A stretch of DNA of 64,000 nt from JACVRW01 sp963837445. GTDB taxonomy: Bacteria; Actinomycetota; Thermoleophilia; Solirubrobacterales; Thermoleophilaceae. Every line of letters begins with the position of its first letter. Position 1 is the stretch's first letter. Of this stretch, positions 53,181 through 64,000 are shown one piece after another. The position numbers were made by a program, and so were the translations under genes. The notes beneath the pieces are model-generated. The model did not search any database and was not told where the DNA came from. It worked only from the letters and a program-made list of their open reading frames with translations. The stretch is from positions 248,001-312,000 of the forward strand of contig CAWINK010000002.1 of assembly GCA_963837445.1 (NCBI GenBank), written 5' to 3'.

Positions 53181-53848
53181 TTGAATGGGGTTCTTCTGGG
53201 GGGGGGGGGGGGGGGGATAGTGGCTGTGACGTGCGGTTATTTCATGTGCGGCACACAGGACTATACTGGTTCATTCCCCGGGATTGGCGCTGCTCTATCT
53301 GGCGAGTGGTGGACGGGTTGACTTGTACGGAAATTTCTTCGGTGGCGAGTATGAAAGTAGAGTGGAGCGAGGCGCGAGAGCGGCGACGGGCGGTGACGAA
53401 ACGGATTGCGGGGAGATCCGGACGCACGAGCCTGCGCGACGGGCACTTATCCGGTGAGCCCGCTGCCGGTGGGCGGGGGCGGCCCGTGCGTGGGTTGAGG
53501 CGGCGGTCGGGGCGGTTTTCGCGGGGCGCGAGTAGTTCGTCGCCGCCCGGCAACGGGATGTCCGTGTTCATCCCGGTCGAGCACGAACGGGGCATCGCTA
53601 GGCAACTGACGGCGTGGTTCCTCGCCAGCGCTTCCCGAGCACCTCCGGGGCGAGCCGTCGAGTAGCCAAGCGCGCGGTAGTGCTCGGCGCGCGAAGTAGG
53701 TGGCGCCCGGAAACAAGTGAAAGACGCGTCGGGTCGAGTTCAACCCAAGGCGCGGCGGTTGTTGCGAAGAAAGCAGGACCCGCCATGTGATATCCAAAGG
53801 GAGGCAGGGGCTGAGGAGGTGAGAAGTCATCGCTAACGTCTTTAGGTC
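53181..53848. other. 668-bp gap with 19-G tract, no confident gene
   Basis: It holds a run of 19 G at 53198-53216 and mixed-composition sequence. Short open frames on both strands (for example 53174-53665 plus, 53447-53830 minus) show no domain, signal or consistent codon bias. One minus-strand piece (SDAPFVLDRDEHGHPVAG) looks protein-like but cannot be extended. The region borders the heavily frameshifted uvrB and may be poor sequence. Confidence 0.5.
53198..53216 (+). repeat. 19-base poly-G tract
   Basis: Nineteen consecutive G residues, the longest homopolymer I see in the window. It could be a real variable tract or a sequencing artefact; the flanking error density favours artefact. Confidence 0.8.
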
Positions 53849-55864
53849 GTGCCGAAGTTCGAGCTCAACCCCGCCTATCAGCCCGTAGCCGACCAGGCGA
53901 CCGCGGTGACCGGGCTGTCGCGGGGCATCGAGAGCGGCGACCGCTTCCAGACGCTGCTCGGCGTCACCGGCTCGGGCAAGACGTTCACGATGGCGTCACG
54001 ATCGAGCAGGTCCAGCGGCCGGCGCTCGTGATCGCCCACAACAAGACGCTCGCGGCCCAGCTCTGCAACGAGTTCCGGGAGTTCTTCCCGCAGAACGCCG
54101 TCGAGTACTTCGTCAGCTACTACGACTACTACCAGCCCGAGGCCTACATCCCGGCGCAGGACATCTACATCGAGAAGGACTCCTCGATCAACGAGGAGAT
54201 CGACCGCCTGCGCCACGCGGCCACGCAGCGCGCTGTTCGCGCGCCGCGACGTGATCGTCGTGGCGTCAGCGTCTCGTGCATCTACGGCCTCGGCTCGCCC
54301 GAGGACTACAACGCGCAGGTGCACGCTGCTCGAAGAAGGGCGAGATGGTCGACCGCGACGAGGTGCTGCGCAAGCTCGTCGACATCCAGTACACGCGCAA
54401 CGACACGGCGCTCGGAGCGCGGCACGTTCCGCGTGCGCGGCGACGACGCTCGAGGTCTTCCCGGCCTACGCGGAGACCGCCTACCGCGTCGGTCTTCTTC
54501 GGCGACGAGGTCGAGGCGATCCAGCGAGTTCGACCCGCTCACCGGCGAGGTCCTCGACGAGCTCGAGCACGCCGGCGATCTACCCGGCCACGCACTACGT
54601 CACCGCCGGCCGACGATCGAGCGCGCGGTCGAGGAGATCCGCGACGAGCTGGAGGCGCGCTGCGAGCAGCTCGAGGCAGCAGGGCAAGCTGCTCGAGGCG
54701 CACCGGCTGCGCCAGCGCACCCAGTTCGACATGGAGATGATGCGCGAGCTCGGCTTCTGCAACGGGATCGAGAACTACTCGCGCATCCTCGACGGCCGCG
54801 CGCCCGGCGAGCCGCCCTACAGCCTGCTCGACTTCTTCCCGGACGACTTCGTCTGCTTCATCGACGAGTCGCACCAGACGGTGCCGCAGATCGGCGGCAT
54901 GTACGAGGGCGACCGCTCGCGCAAGATGACCCTGGTCGAGCACGGCTTCCGGCTGCCGAGCGCGCTCGACAACCGGCCGCTGACGCTTCGACGAGTTCCT
55001 CGAGCACACGCCGCAGATCGTCTTCGTCTCGGCCACGCCGGGCGACTTCGAGCGCAACCACTCGGCGCGAGATCGTCGAGCAGATCATCCGCCCGACCGG
55101 CCTCGTCGACCCCGAGGTCGACGTCCGCGAGACGCAAGAACCAGATCGACGACCTGATGGAGGAGATCCGCAAGCGCGGTCGAGGCGAGCGAGCGCGACG
55201 CTCGTCACGACGCTGACGAAGAGGATGGCCGAGGACCTCACCGACTACCTGCTGGAGCACGGCGTGAGGGTGCGCTACCTGCACTCGGAGATCGACACGC
55301 TCGAGCGCATCCAGATCATCCGCGAGCTGCGGCTGGGCGAGTTCGACGTGCTCGTCGGCGTCAACCTCCTGCGCGAGGGGCTCGACCTGCCCGAGGTCTC
55401 GCTGGTCGCGATCCTCGACGCGGACAAGGAGGGCTTCCTCCGCGGCGAGACCTCGCTGATCCAGACGATCGGCCGCGCGGCCCGCAACATCGCGCGGCAA
55501 GGTGATCATGTACGCCGACAAGGAGACGGCCGCGATGCGCACCGCGATCGACGAGACCGACCGCCGCCGCGCGATCCAGGTGGCCTACAACGAGGAGCAC
55601 GGCATCACGCCGGCGACGATCCAGAAGGGCATCTCCGACATCAGCGACTTCCTGATGGCGGAGTCGAAGGTGCCGGCCGGTCGCGGGCGCCGGAGGCGCG
55701 ACACGGAGGGCATGTCGGCCGAGGACATCCGGCGCACGATCGTCGAGCTGGAGGAGGAGATGCTCGCCGCCGCGGACGATCTCCGCTTCGAGTACGCGGC
55801 GAAGCTGCGCGACGAGATCAAGTCGCTGCGGCACGAACTGGACGAGGCCGAGGCAAGCGCCTGA
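53849..55864 (+). CDS. uvrB: Excinuclease ABC subunit B, broken by about 18 indels
   Basis: Damage-verification helicase of nucleotide excision repair. It starts at GTG 53849 (FELNPAYQPVADQATAV), with Walker A GVTGSGKTFTMA near residue 45. Later pieces fall in all three frames: NKTLAAQLCNEFREFFPQNAVEYFVSYYDYYQPEAY (in parts), SCIYGLGSPEDYNAQV, IDESHQTVPQIGGMYEGDR, RYLHSEIDTLERIQIIRELR, VNLLREGLDLPEVSL and DKEGFLRGETSLIQTIGRAARN. The UvrB C-terminal UvrC-binding motif is present near the end. Almost every slip is a single extra C or G next to a G/C-rich codon boundary, for example near 54229, 54524, 54985, 55134 and 55493. No gene this conserved decays so evenly, so sequence error is likely. 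Confidence 0.9.
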
Positions 55865-55949
55865 GCGTCCAGGGTTTACGGGAGCCCATTTCCGTGTTTT
55901 CCTAGAGGTATGCGGGTGGCGGGTAGGTTGTTACGGGGGCGGGGGAGCT

Positions 55950-57487
55950 ATGGTAGTGGCTCTTCGTGCTCGCGTGCGCGGGTGCCGGGGAACGGCGACC
56001 GCCGTTGCCGTGCCGCCGCAGGGCGACTTCACGATCACGCCGAACCCGCCCAACCAGGGCGACCCGACGGTGTTCCGGTGCGAGCCCTGTCCGTCGTCGA
56101 CCAGCGTCGCGTGGGACCTCACCGGCGGCAGCGGCTTCGAGAGGAGCGGAACGACCGCGACGGTCACGTTCTCGACCGTGGCCACGCGGACGATGCGCAT
56201 GCGCCTGACCCGGAACGGCGAGGTCACCATCGTCAGCAAGTCGGTCACGGTGAACGGGCGACCGACCGTCTCGTTCGACTTCGCGCCCTCCAGCCCGCTT
56301 GCCGGCCAGGAGGTCGCGTTCAGCTCCCAGGCCAGCGATCCGGAGAACAACCCCATCACGCGTACCTGGACCTTTGGGGACGGTGCGACCGCCACCGGCA
56401 CCGCTCCTACGCACGCCTACGCCGCGGCGGGCACCTACACGATCAGCGCCAAGGCAACCGACTCGCGCGGCGCCAGCAGCACGGTCACGCGGCAGATCAC
56501 GGTGAGGCCGGATCCGGGACCCACCGCCTCCTTCGACTTCTCACCCACCTTGCCGGACACGGGTGAGACCGTGACCCTCACATCGAGCTCGCAGGCCTCC
56601 CAGGGATCGATCGCGCGCCGCGACTGGGATCTCGACGGCGACGGCGCCTTCGACGACTTCAGCGGATCCGTCGCGACGTGGGCGTTCGACTCTCCGGGCG
56701 AGCACGCCGTTGGCCTTCGGGTGGAGCAGACCAACGGCAAGTTCGTGGTCGCCTCTCAGGAGCATGAGGGTGAACGGCCTGCCCTCGGCCAACTTCGAGT
56801 GGGAGCCGGCGAGCCCCGTGGCCGGTGGCTCCGTCGATCTCGTCTCCACGAGCAGCGACTTCGAGGGTCCGCTCTCGTCGCTCAGCTGGGACCTCGACGG
56901 CGATGGCCTGTTCGGCGACGGCAGCGAGGCGCAGATCCGCCAGCCGTTCCCCAAGGCCGGCACGTACGACATCGGCCTGCAGGTGACCGACTCAGACGGC
57001 ACGGTGAGCACGGTCCGCAAGCAGGTGGTGGTGGCCGCGCCGCCGGCGCCCAAGCCGCCCCCGACCCCTCCGAGCGGTCCGACGGGCGGCACTGAGCCGA
57101 GCGGGGGGACCCCGCCGCGCTCGCCCACACCCCGGACGCGCCTGATGAGTCCGTTCCCGGTCGTCCGCATCGCGGGAACCGTGCTGGCCCGAAGGAGCCC
57201 TCATCGACGTGCTGTCGGTGCGCGCTCCGCGCGGTTCCCAGATACGAGTGCGTTGCGCCGGCAGGGGCTGCCCGGTCGGCTCGGTGGCCACCACGAGCGC
57301 CACCCGGCTGGTCAGGTTCCGGAAGTTCGAGCGCAGGCTGAGGGCGGGAATCCGCATCACGGTGTTCGTGCGGCAGGCGAACAGGATCGGGAAGTACACC
57401 CGCTTCCTGATCCGCGCCGGCGAGCCGCCGAAGCGCGTGGATCTGTGCCTGCTCCCGACACGCCGCTCCCCGGGACGTTGCCCGTGA
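55950..57487 (+). CDS. Secreted PKD-domain protein (several frameshifts)
   Basis: After correction about 510 residues. The N-terminus as written lacks a signal peptide, but shifting one frame over reads LFVLACAGAG before returning to TATAVAVPPQGDF, so a compensating indel pair is likely there. Three PKD repeats follow: PTVSFDFAPSSPLAGQEVAFSS...ITRTWTFGDG, TASFDFSPTLPDTGETVTL...RRDWDLDGDGAF, and ANFEWEPASPVAGGSVDL...SWDLDGDGLFGDG. Further indels near 56760 and 57192. A Pro-rich linker and a basic ~90-residue C-terminal domain (VLSVRAPRGSQIRVRCAGRGCP) end it. Stop overlaps the next gene (GTGA). Confidence 0.75.
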
Positions 57488-57907
57488 CACGGCGGTGGAT
57501 TGCCGGCGCGGCTGCGCTCGCCTTCGTGGGCGCGTTTCTTGTGGCGAGCGTCGCCGTGGGCGGCGAGGCGGATCAGAAGGCGACCGACCGCTCAATCCAC
57601 GTCCGGTTGAGCGCCGTCGCGAAGCTTCCAGCCATTGCAAAGGATCCCGCCCTGGTCGCGGAACGCAGGGCCGCCCGCCGCGAGCGCCTGCGTGCGAAGC
57701 GCGTGCGTGCGAAGCGCGTGCGTGCGAAGCGCCGGCGCGCGGCTGCGCGCCGGGCAGCCGCGAGGGAGACCGCCCCGGCGGTGCCCGAGGAGATCCCGTT
57801 GAGCAAACGAGCCGCCCGAGCCCGTGGAGCCACCCCCAGCGGCGGTCATCCCGGCTCCCCCTGCGCCCCCGCCGCCGCCCCCGGAGACGTTCGACGATTC
57901 CGGATGA
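57484..57907 (+). CDS. Membrane/secreted protein with basic repeat and proline-rich tail (one frameshift)
   Basis: About 140 residues after correction. An N-terminal helix (WIAGAAALAFVGAFLVASVAV) is followed by a strongly basic Arg/Lys/Ala stretch encoded by a 15-bp tandem repeat (RAKRV), then a Pro/Glu tail (NEPPEPVEPPPAAVIPAPPA). One extra A near 57806 shifts the tail; in the other frame the ORF would run into the next gene. The reconstructed stop overlaps the pseudokinase ATG (ATGA). GTG start overlaps the PKD gene stop. Confidence 0.6.
57688..57732 (+). repeat. 15-bp tandem repeat, three copies
   Basis: Three copies of a 15-bp unit (CTG/GTG-CGTGCGAAGCGC) encode RAKRV-type repeats in the basic domain. 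The first copy differs at one base. It could vary in copy number by slippage. Confidence 0.8.
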
Positions 57908-59229
57908 GGCTGGCCACGAAAGACCTGCCGCCGCTTGAGCTCGTGGAGGACGGTCCCATCGATGGCTACGTCGTCGAGGGGTCGCCGGTGCGTTATGGCG
58001 AACGCGAGCTGATCTACGACGCCGTTGGGCCGGACGGTGAGGCGGTGTCACTCGTGATGGCCGTCTCGCCCATGCGCGGGCGCCACGGGCGGTCGCAATT
58101 CCGTCGGTCGGCGCGGACAAGGGCAGGCCTCCAACACAGCGCGCTGCTGCCGGTGAGAGCCGTCGGAACGCATGACGGCAGGCCGTACCTGGCCACCGAT
58201 CCGTATCCGGCGGAGACGTTCGCCGATCTTCTGGACCGGTCGGCTCTTTCACCAAAGGCCGTGCTCACTCTGCTCGCCCCCGTGTGCAACGCGTTGGACC
58301 TCGCCGGCGCCAACGGTCTGGTCCACCAGAACCTGTCCAGCACGAGCATTCTCCTCGATGACAGCGGGGCGTTGGTCCTGGACGCGTTCGGGGTCGCTGG
58401 CGGAGCCCCTAAGCGATCAGCGATGGCGTGGGACATTCGAGATGTCCGTTACACCCCGCCCGAGGAGCTCTACGGCGTAGCGCTGAGCCCGGCGAGCAAC
58501 GTGTACTCACTCGCGTGCCTCCTCGTGGAGTCATTCAGTGACGAGTCGGGACCCCGGAGGACGTACGCGGGCTCTCGAGTACCTGCAGCTGATGGAACCA
58601 TCGGTGGCGCTGAGCGGCGCAGTCTCGGCCTGGGCGTCGCCGTCGATGAGGTGATCGGCAGAGGGCTGGCGATGGATCGTCACAACCGCCCCAGCTCAGC
58701 CGGCGAGCTTCTGAGCGAAGTCGCTGACGCTCTCGGAATCGCGCTACCCGCCCCAGAGGCGGAGCTGCCGGTGCGGTCGAGCGTTCGCCGCCGGCATCGT
58801 GCCCTACCTCGCCCGCGTGGATCGGCGCTGCTGGTGGGCGCCATCATCGTGGCGCTCGTCGCTGGGCTCGCGGCCGGTGCAGTGATCGATCCACTCGAGG
58901 AGGCTCCATCCGCCGCAGGGCCAAGCGCCGACGTACAAGCGCTCAAGCGCCTCGACAATCGGCGCGCCCCGATCAGAGCGGCGCTGTCGGCCAGCTCCAC
59001 GCCGGACGAGCAGGCTGCGGCAGCGGCTGAGTTGGCCGCGGCGTACGGTCGCGCGGCGCGCGCGGCCGAATCGTCCCGAGTGGCCTCGGCGGCGCGCGCG
59101 GCCGAGCTGGCGTACGAGGAACTCGGTGGGGCAGCCGAGGCCGGAGCCGGCGAGCGGTTCACCGCGGCGGCCGAGGCCGTGACGCGCGCGGAGGCGCAGC
59201 TGGCCGCCGCCGCGACCCAGGCTCAGTAA
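57904..59229 (+). CDS. Membrane-anchored pseudokinase
   Basis: A 441-residue protein with a kinase-like fold but lost catalytic residues. The catalytic loop reads LVHQNLSSTSILLDDSG (~140) where active kinases have HRDLKPxN; Asp is Asn and Lys is Ser. The DFG region is LVLDAFGVA (~159), without Asp at the aligned position, and the beta3 Lys is replaced by Met (VSLVMAV). The C-lobe is recognisable (YTPPEELYGVALSPASNVYSLACLLVE). One transmembrane helix (LLVGAIIVALVAGLAAGAVI, ~310-330) precedes an Ala-rich coiled-coil tail outside the membrane. ATG overlaps the previous stop. Likely a scaffold or sensor for envelope signalling. Confidence 0.72.
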   Translation: MRLATKDLPPLELVEDGPIDGYVVEGSPVRYGERELIYDAVGPDGEAVSLVMAVSPMRGRHGRSQFRRSARTRAGLQHSALLPVRAVGTHDGRPYLATDPYPAETFADLLDRSALSPKAVLTLLAPVCNALDLAGANGLVHQNLSSTSILLDDSGALVLDAFGVAGGAPKRSAMAWDIRDVRYTPPEELYGVALSPASNVYSLACLLVESFSDESGPRRTYAGSRVPAADGTIGGAERRSLGLGVAVDEVIGRGLAMDRHNRPSSAGELLSEVADALGIALPAPEAELPVRSSVRRRHRALPRPRGSALLVGAIIVALVAGLAAGAVIDPLEEAPSAAGPSADVQALKRLDNRRAPIRAALSASSTPDEQAAAAAELAAAYGRAARAAESSRVASAARAAELAYEELGGAAEAGAGERFTAAAEAVTRAEAQLAAAATQAQ

Positions 59230-59273
59230 TTTGCAGGATGAGCGCAAATAGATAGGATGGAGGGCGTGCACCC

Positions 59274-60814
59274 GTGATGAGGCGCGCCGGATGCGCGCTC
59301 ATTTCCACGCTGGTTCTGGTCGCCGTCGCCGCTCCCGCGACGATGGCCGCGCCGGAGGGCCGGGCCGTCGCCGTGAGCTCGCTGGCGAACGGCGCGAAGC
59401 GGATCAAGTACAAGATCGGCCCCTTCAACATCATTCCCGGCCAGAACGACATCGGGTACGAGGTCATCAGGGAGAAGCCGCAGGAGGACGGGTACATCAC
59501 CCGCATCCGCCCCGACCTGACCTACGTCGACGGCCGGGTGCCCGGTGTCGACGTGATCCACCTCCACCACGGCGTCTGGCTGAACCTCTCGCGCCAGGAC
59601 ATATCGATGCCGGGGCTCCCGGAACGCTTCTTCGCCGCCGGCGAGGAGAAGACGCATATGCGCCTGCCGAAGGGCTACGGCTACGCGGTCAAGGGCTCGG
59701 ACAACCTGCTCCTGAACCACATGATCCACAACCTGACGCCGGTGCCGACCAGGGTCTACATGGTCTACGAGATCGACTTCGTGCCGGCCGACTCACGTGC
59801 CGCTCGGGGGATGCGCCCCGTCAGGCCCGTATGGATGGACGTCCGGAACGGCAGCACCTATCCGGTCTTCAACGTGAAGAAGGGCTCCGGCAGCCGGGGG
59901 AGCTACACGTTTCCGGACGATGCGAGGAACCCGTACCGCGGCGGTACTAAGGCGAACGAATGGGTCGTGGACAGGCCCGGCGTGCTCGTCGCCACCGCCG
60001 GCCACCTGCATCCGGGCGGACTGCACACGGATCTGAGCCTGCGACGGGCCGGAGCGAGGGTCAAATCGTCTCGCAAGCCGAACGCGCCGCGAGGGCGGGG
60101 CAACACCGCGCACCTGTTCCGCTCGGTGGCGAAGTACTACGAGCCGGCGGGCGCCGTGTCCTGGGATGTGGCGATGACCGGCACGCCGGCTCGACTGGCG
60201 GGTGAAGCTGCGGAGGGGCGACGTGCTCACCACGAGCGCCACCTACGAGACGAAGCGCGGTGCGTGGTGGGAGTCGATGGGCATCATGGTCGCCTACATG
60301 GCCGAGGCGGGCCCGGGAAGAACCCGTTCAAGAAGCGCGTGAACTACAGGGGCTCTGTCACCCACGGGCACCTGGCGGAGAACGACAATCACGGCGGCCG
60401 CCCCACGAGCCTTCCGGACCCCGCCAGCTGCCGGACGGTCCGGAGAATCCGGGCAACCTCGACATCGTCGACTTCAAGTACCAGTTCGGCGATCTGAGCC
60501 TGCCGGGCCAGGCAGGCCTCCCGCCGGTGATCCGCCCTGGCCAGTCGCTCAACTTCCGCAACCAGCTCGACGACCAGAAGCGCATCTATCACTCGATCAC
60601 CTCGTGCAAGGCCCCCTGCAACCGCTCGACGGGCATCGCGTACCCGATCGCCGACGGTGCGGTCCAGTTCGAGTCGAACACGCTCGGGTCCGGCGTTCCG
60701 CCCGCGACCGGGGCGCTCGAGTGGAAGACGCCGACCAATCTGAAGCCGGGCACCTACACGTACTTCTGCCGCATCCACCCATTCATGCGCGGGTCCTTCC
60801 GGGTCAAGCAGTAG
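59274..60814 (+). CDS. Secreted SURNod19-like protein with C-terminal cupredoxin domain (three frameshifts)
   Basis: About 510 residues after correction. A signal peptide (ALISTLVLVAVAAPATMA) is followed by a domain with HLHHGVWLNLSRQD, FFAAGEEKTHMRLPKGYGY, MIHNLTPVPTRVYMVYEID, GHLHPGGLHTDL and AWWESMGIMVAYM, similar to the stress up-regulated Nod19 family. A C-terminal plastocyanin-like domain follows (NFRNQLDDQKRIYHSITSC, then TYTYFCRIHPFMRGSFRV) with a C-x-x-H-x-x-M-like copper site. Indels near 60189, 60317 and 60424 interrupt it. GTG 59274 or ATG 59277 is the start. Confidence 0.65.
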
Positions 60815-60835
60815 TCCCGCTGTACGCTCCCGTCA

Positions 60836-61400
60836 ATGAGTGGAAAGCAGTCCGCCGGAGCCGCAGCAGGAGAGCGGGTGCGCGCCGTCCTCGAGGCGGC
60901 GGAGCAGAGCGCGGCCGAGCTGCGCGCTGAGGCCGCGCGGGAGATCAATGCCCAGCTGGAGCGAGCCGACGCGGTTACGGCCCGGCTCTCCGAGCGCGCC
61001 GACCAGATCGAACGCTCGCTTCAGGGCCTCGCCGACAGCGTCCGCGACGAGCTCTCCGCGCTGAAGGCGGACCTGGAGGAGTTGCGCGCCGTGGGGGAGG
61101 GCATGGCGGAGGTCCGCGCGGCGGCGGCGGCCGAGCCGGAGCCCGAGGTCGCGCCGGCGGGGAGGCGGCGAGCCGGAGCCCCCGGAGCCGGAGCCCGCCG
61201 AGCCAGAGCCTGAGCCGGACCCGGAGCCCACGGCCGCTGAGCCCGCCGGCGAAGGCCACGAGGGCGCGCGCGTGATCGCCCTCAACATGGCCCTGAGCGG
61301 GTCTCCCCGCGATGAGACCGCCCGCTACCTCGCGGAGAACTTCGAGCTCGAGAACCCGGACGCGCTGCTCGACGAGGTCTACGCGCGCGTGGGCAGCTGA
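60836..61400 (+). CDS. Coiled-coil protein with Pro-Glu linker (one frameshift)
   Basis: About 187 residues after correction. Residues 1-90 form a coiled coil (ERVRAVLEAAEQSAAELRAEAAREI, in parts; LQGLADSVRDELSALKADLEEL). A GEPEPPEPEPAEPEPEP linker follows, then a conserved-looking domain (VIALNMALSGSPRDETARYLAENFEL, in parts) to the stop at 61400. The coil and linker are one frame apart, joined by removing a base near 61163. Resembles DivIVA-like or chromosome-partition helper proteins in outline only. Confidence 0.6.
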
Positions 61401-61404
61401 CGGG

Positions 61405-61791
61405 CTAGACCGGCGAGGCCAGCTCAACCAGGTTGCCGTCCGGGTCGCGGACATATGCCACGTCCTGGCCCCACGGCTTCGTCTGAGGCGCGCTGACCGC
61501 CGCGGCGCCCCCCTCGACCGCACGGTCGAAGGCGGCCTGGACGTCGTCCGTCACGAAGCAGACCTCGAACGGCGGGCGGGCGCTGGGCCGCTCCTCCGGC
61601 CGGTAGATCCCCGGCAGGTTCGCGGCGGCCAGCTCGTGGGCGGCGAATGCGAGGGCGGTCTCGCCGGTGTCCAACTCCGCGTACTGCCCGCTCTCATGAA
61701 GGAAACGGCGCCGTTGCCCCAGCGCGCGCTCGTAGAACTCCAGGCTGGATGCGACGTCGGAGACGTAGAGGATCGTGTAGCCGAACCGCAT
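61405..61791 (-). CDS. VOC-family (glyoxalase-like) protein
   Basis: A 128-residue single VOC domain: YTILYVSDVASSLEFYERALG at the N-terminus, FEVCFVTDDVQAAFDRAVEGGA and DVAYVRDPDGNLVELASP at the C-terminus with the metal-ligand Glu. Similar to bleomycin-resistance/dioxygenase relatives; substrate unknown. Frame intact. Confidence 0.85.
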   Translation of the reverse strand: MRFGYTILYVSDVASSLEFYERALGQRRRFLHESGQYAELDTGETALAFAAHELAAANLPGIYRPEERPSARPPFEVCFVTDDVQAAFDRAVEGGAAAVSAPQTKPWGQDVAYVRDPDGNLVELASPV

Positions 61792-61878
61792 CGCCCGTCA
61801 CCCTAGTCCTCGAACCCCGCAATCTGCACCAAACGAACGGGTGTTCGATCCGTCAGCGGCTCTACACTCGTTATTCGC

Positions 61879-64000
<2,122 letters not shown>

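Noticed and set aside
53174..53665. A plus-strand ORF across the poly-G tract
   Set aside because: It starts in low-complexity G-rich sequence and its translation has no recognisable motif or codon bias.

Overview
This window is high-GC chromosomal DNA (roughly 70 % GC by eye) with short intergenic gaps, many 4-bp stop/start overlaps and frequent GTG and TTG starts. Gene content and order (phoH-ybeY-era, a his/trp supercluster, liv ABC transporter, malic enzyme next to polA, rpsA-coaE with a Pro-Glu-Ala tail on S1, uvrB/uvrA, several secreted RTX and PKD proteins) suggest an actinobacterium of the Thermoleophilia / Solirubrobacterales type. That placement is inference from gene content, not a tree.

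Layout. 1-6.9 kb: end of dnaJ, prmA, a cyclase-family hydrolase, a HAD hydrolase, yqeY, then the phoH-ybeY-era-GNAT run. 6.9-20.8 kb: hisIE-trpE-trpG-(secreted cupredoxin-like gene)-trpD-trpC, then moxR-DUF58-transglutaminase and an HtrA protease, then trpF-trpB-trpA. Tryptophan biosynthesis is therefore complete but split by an envelope module. 20.9-24.8 kb: NTF2-like protein, small membrane protein, pfkA, a lone LIV-type binding lipoprotein and an EamA transporter. 24.9-30.7 kb: a complete branched-chain amino-acid-type ABC transporter (livJ, hairpin, livHMGF). 30.7-39.3 kb: TIGR01777 epimerase, ACT-containing malic enzyme, polA, small transporter, NTF2-like, zinc-ribbon, RTX and VOC genes. 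39.3-43.6 kb: a lower-GC defence island with a protein-kinase remnant, a PD-(D/E)XK-like nuclease overlapping a ParB-like gene on the minus strand, and a divergent dcm-vsr pair on the plus strand. 43.6-53.2 kb: FAD oxidoreductase, rpsA-coaE, lytic transglycosylase, RTX protein, ABC-F ATPase, small secreted and membrane proteins, GIY-YIG protein. 53.2-64 kb: a 19-G tract in an unassigned stretch, a heavily frameshifted uvrB, a PKD / Pro-rich / pseudokinase operon, a Nod19-like cupredoxin protein, a coiled-coil protein, a VOC protein and the start of uvrA.

Two cautions apply throughout. First, many otherwise well-conserved genes (prmA, hisIE, pfkA, uvrB, the second RTX gene, the PKD and Nod19-like genes and others) carry one or more 1-base indels, mostly +1, whose correction restores a full-length family member. 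I read most of these as sequence or assembly errors rather than real gene death, and give coordinates spanning the whole reconstructed gene. Second, three genes (prmA, ybeY, the EamA gene) have no ATG/GTG/TTG at the expected start but have CTG there, two of them as CTGA overlaps with the upstream stop.

Most promising for new biology: the 39.3-43.6 kb island with its overlapping ParB-like/nuclease pair divergent from Dcm-Vsr, the PKD / Pro-rich / pseudokinase operon, and the nested palindromes between genes.
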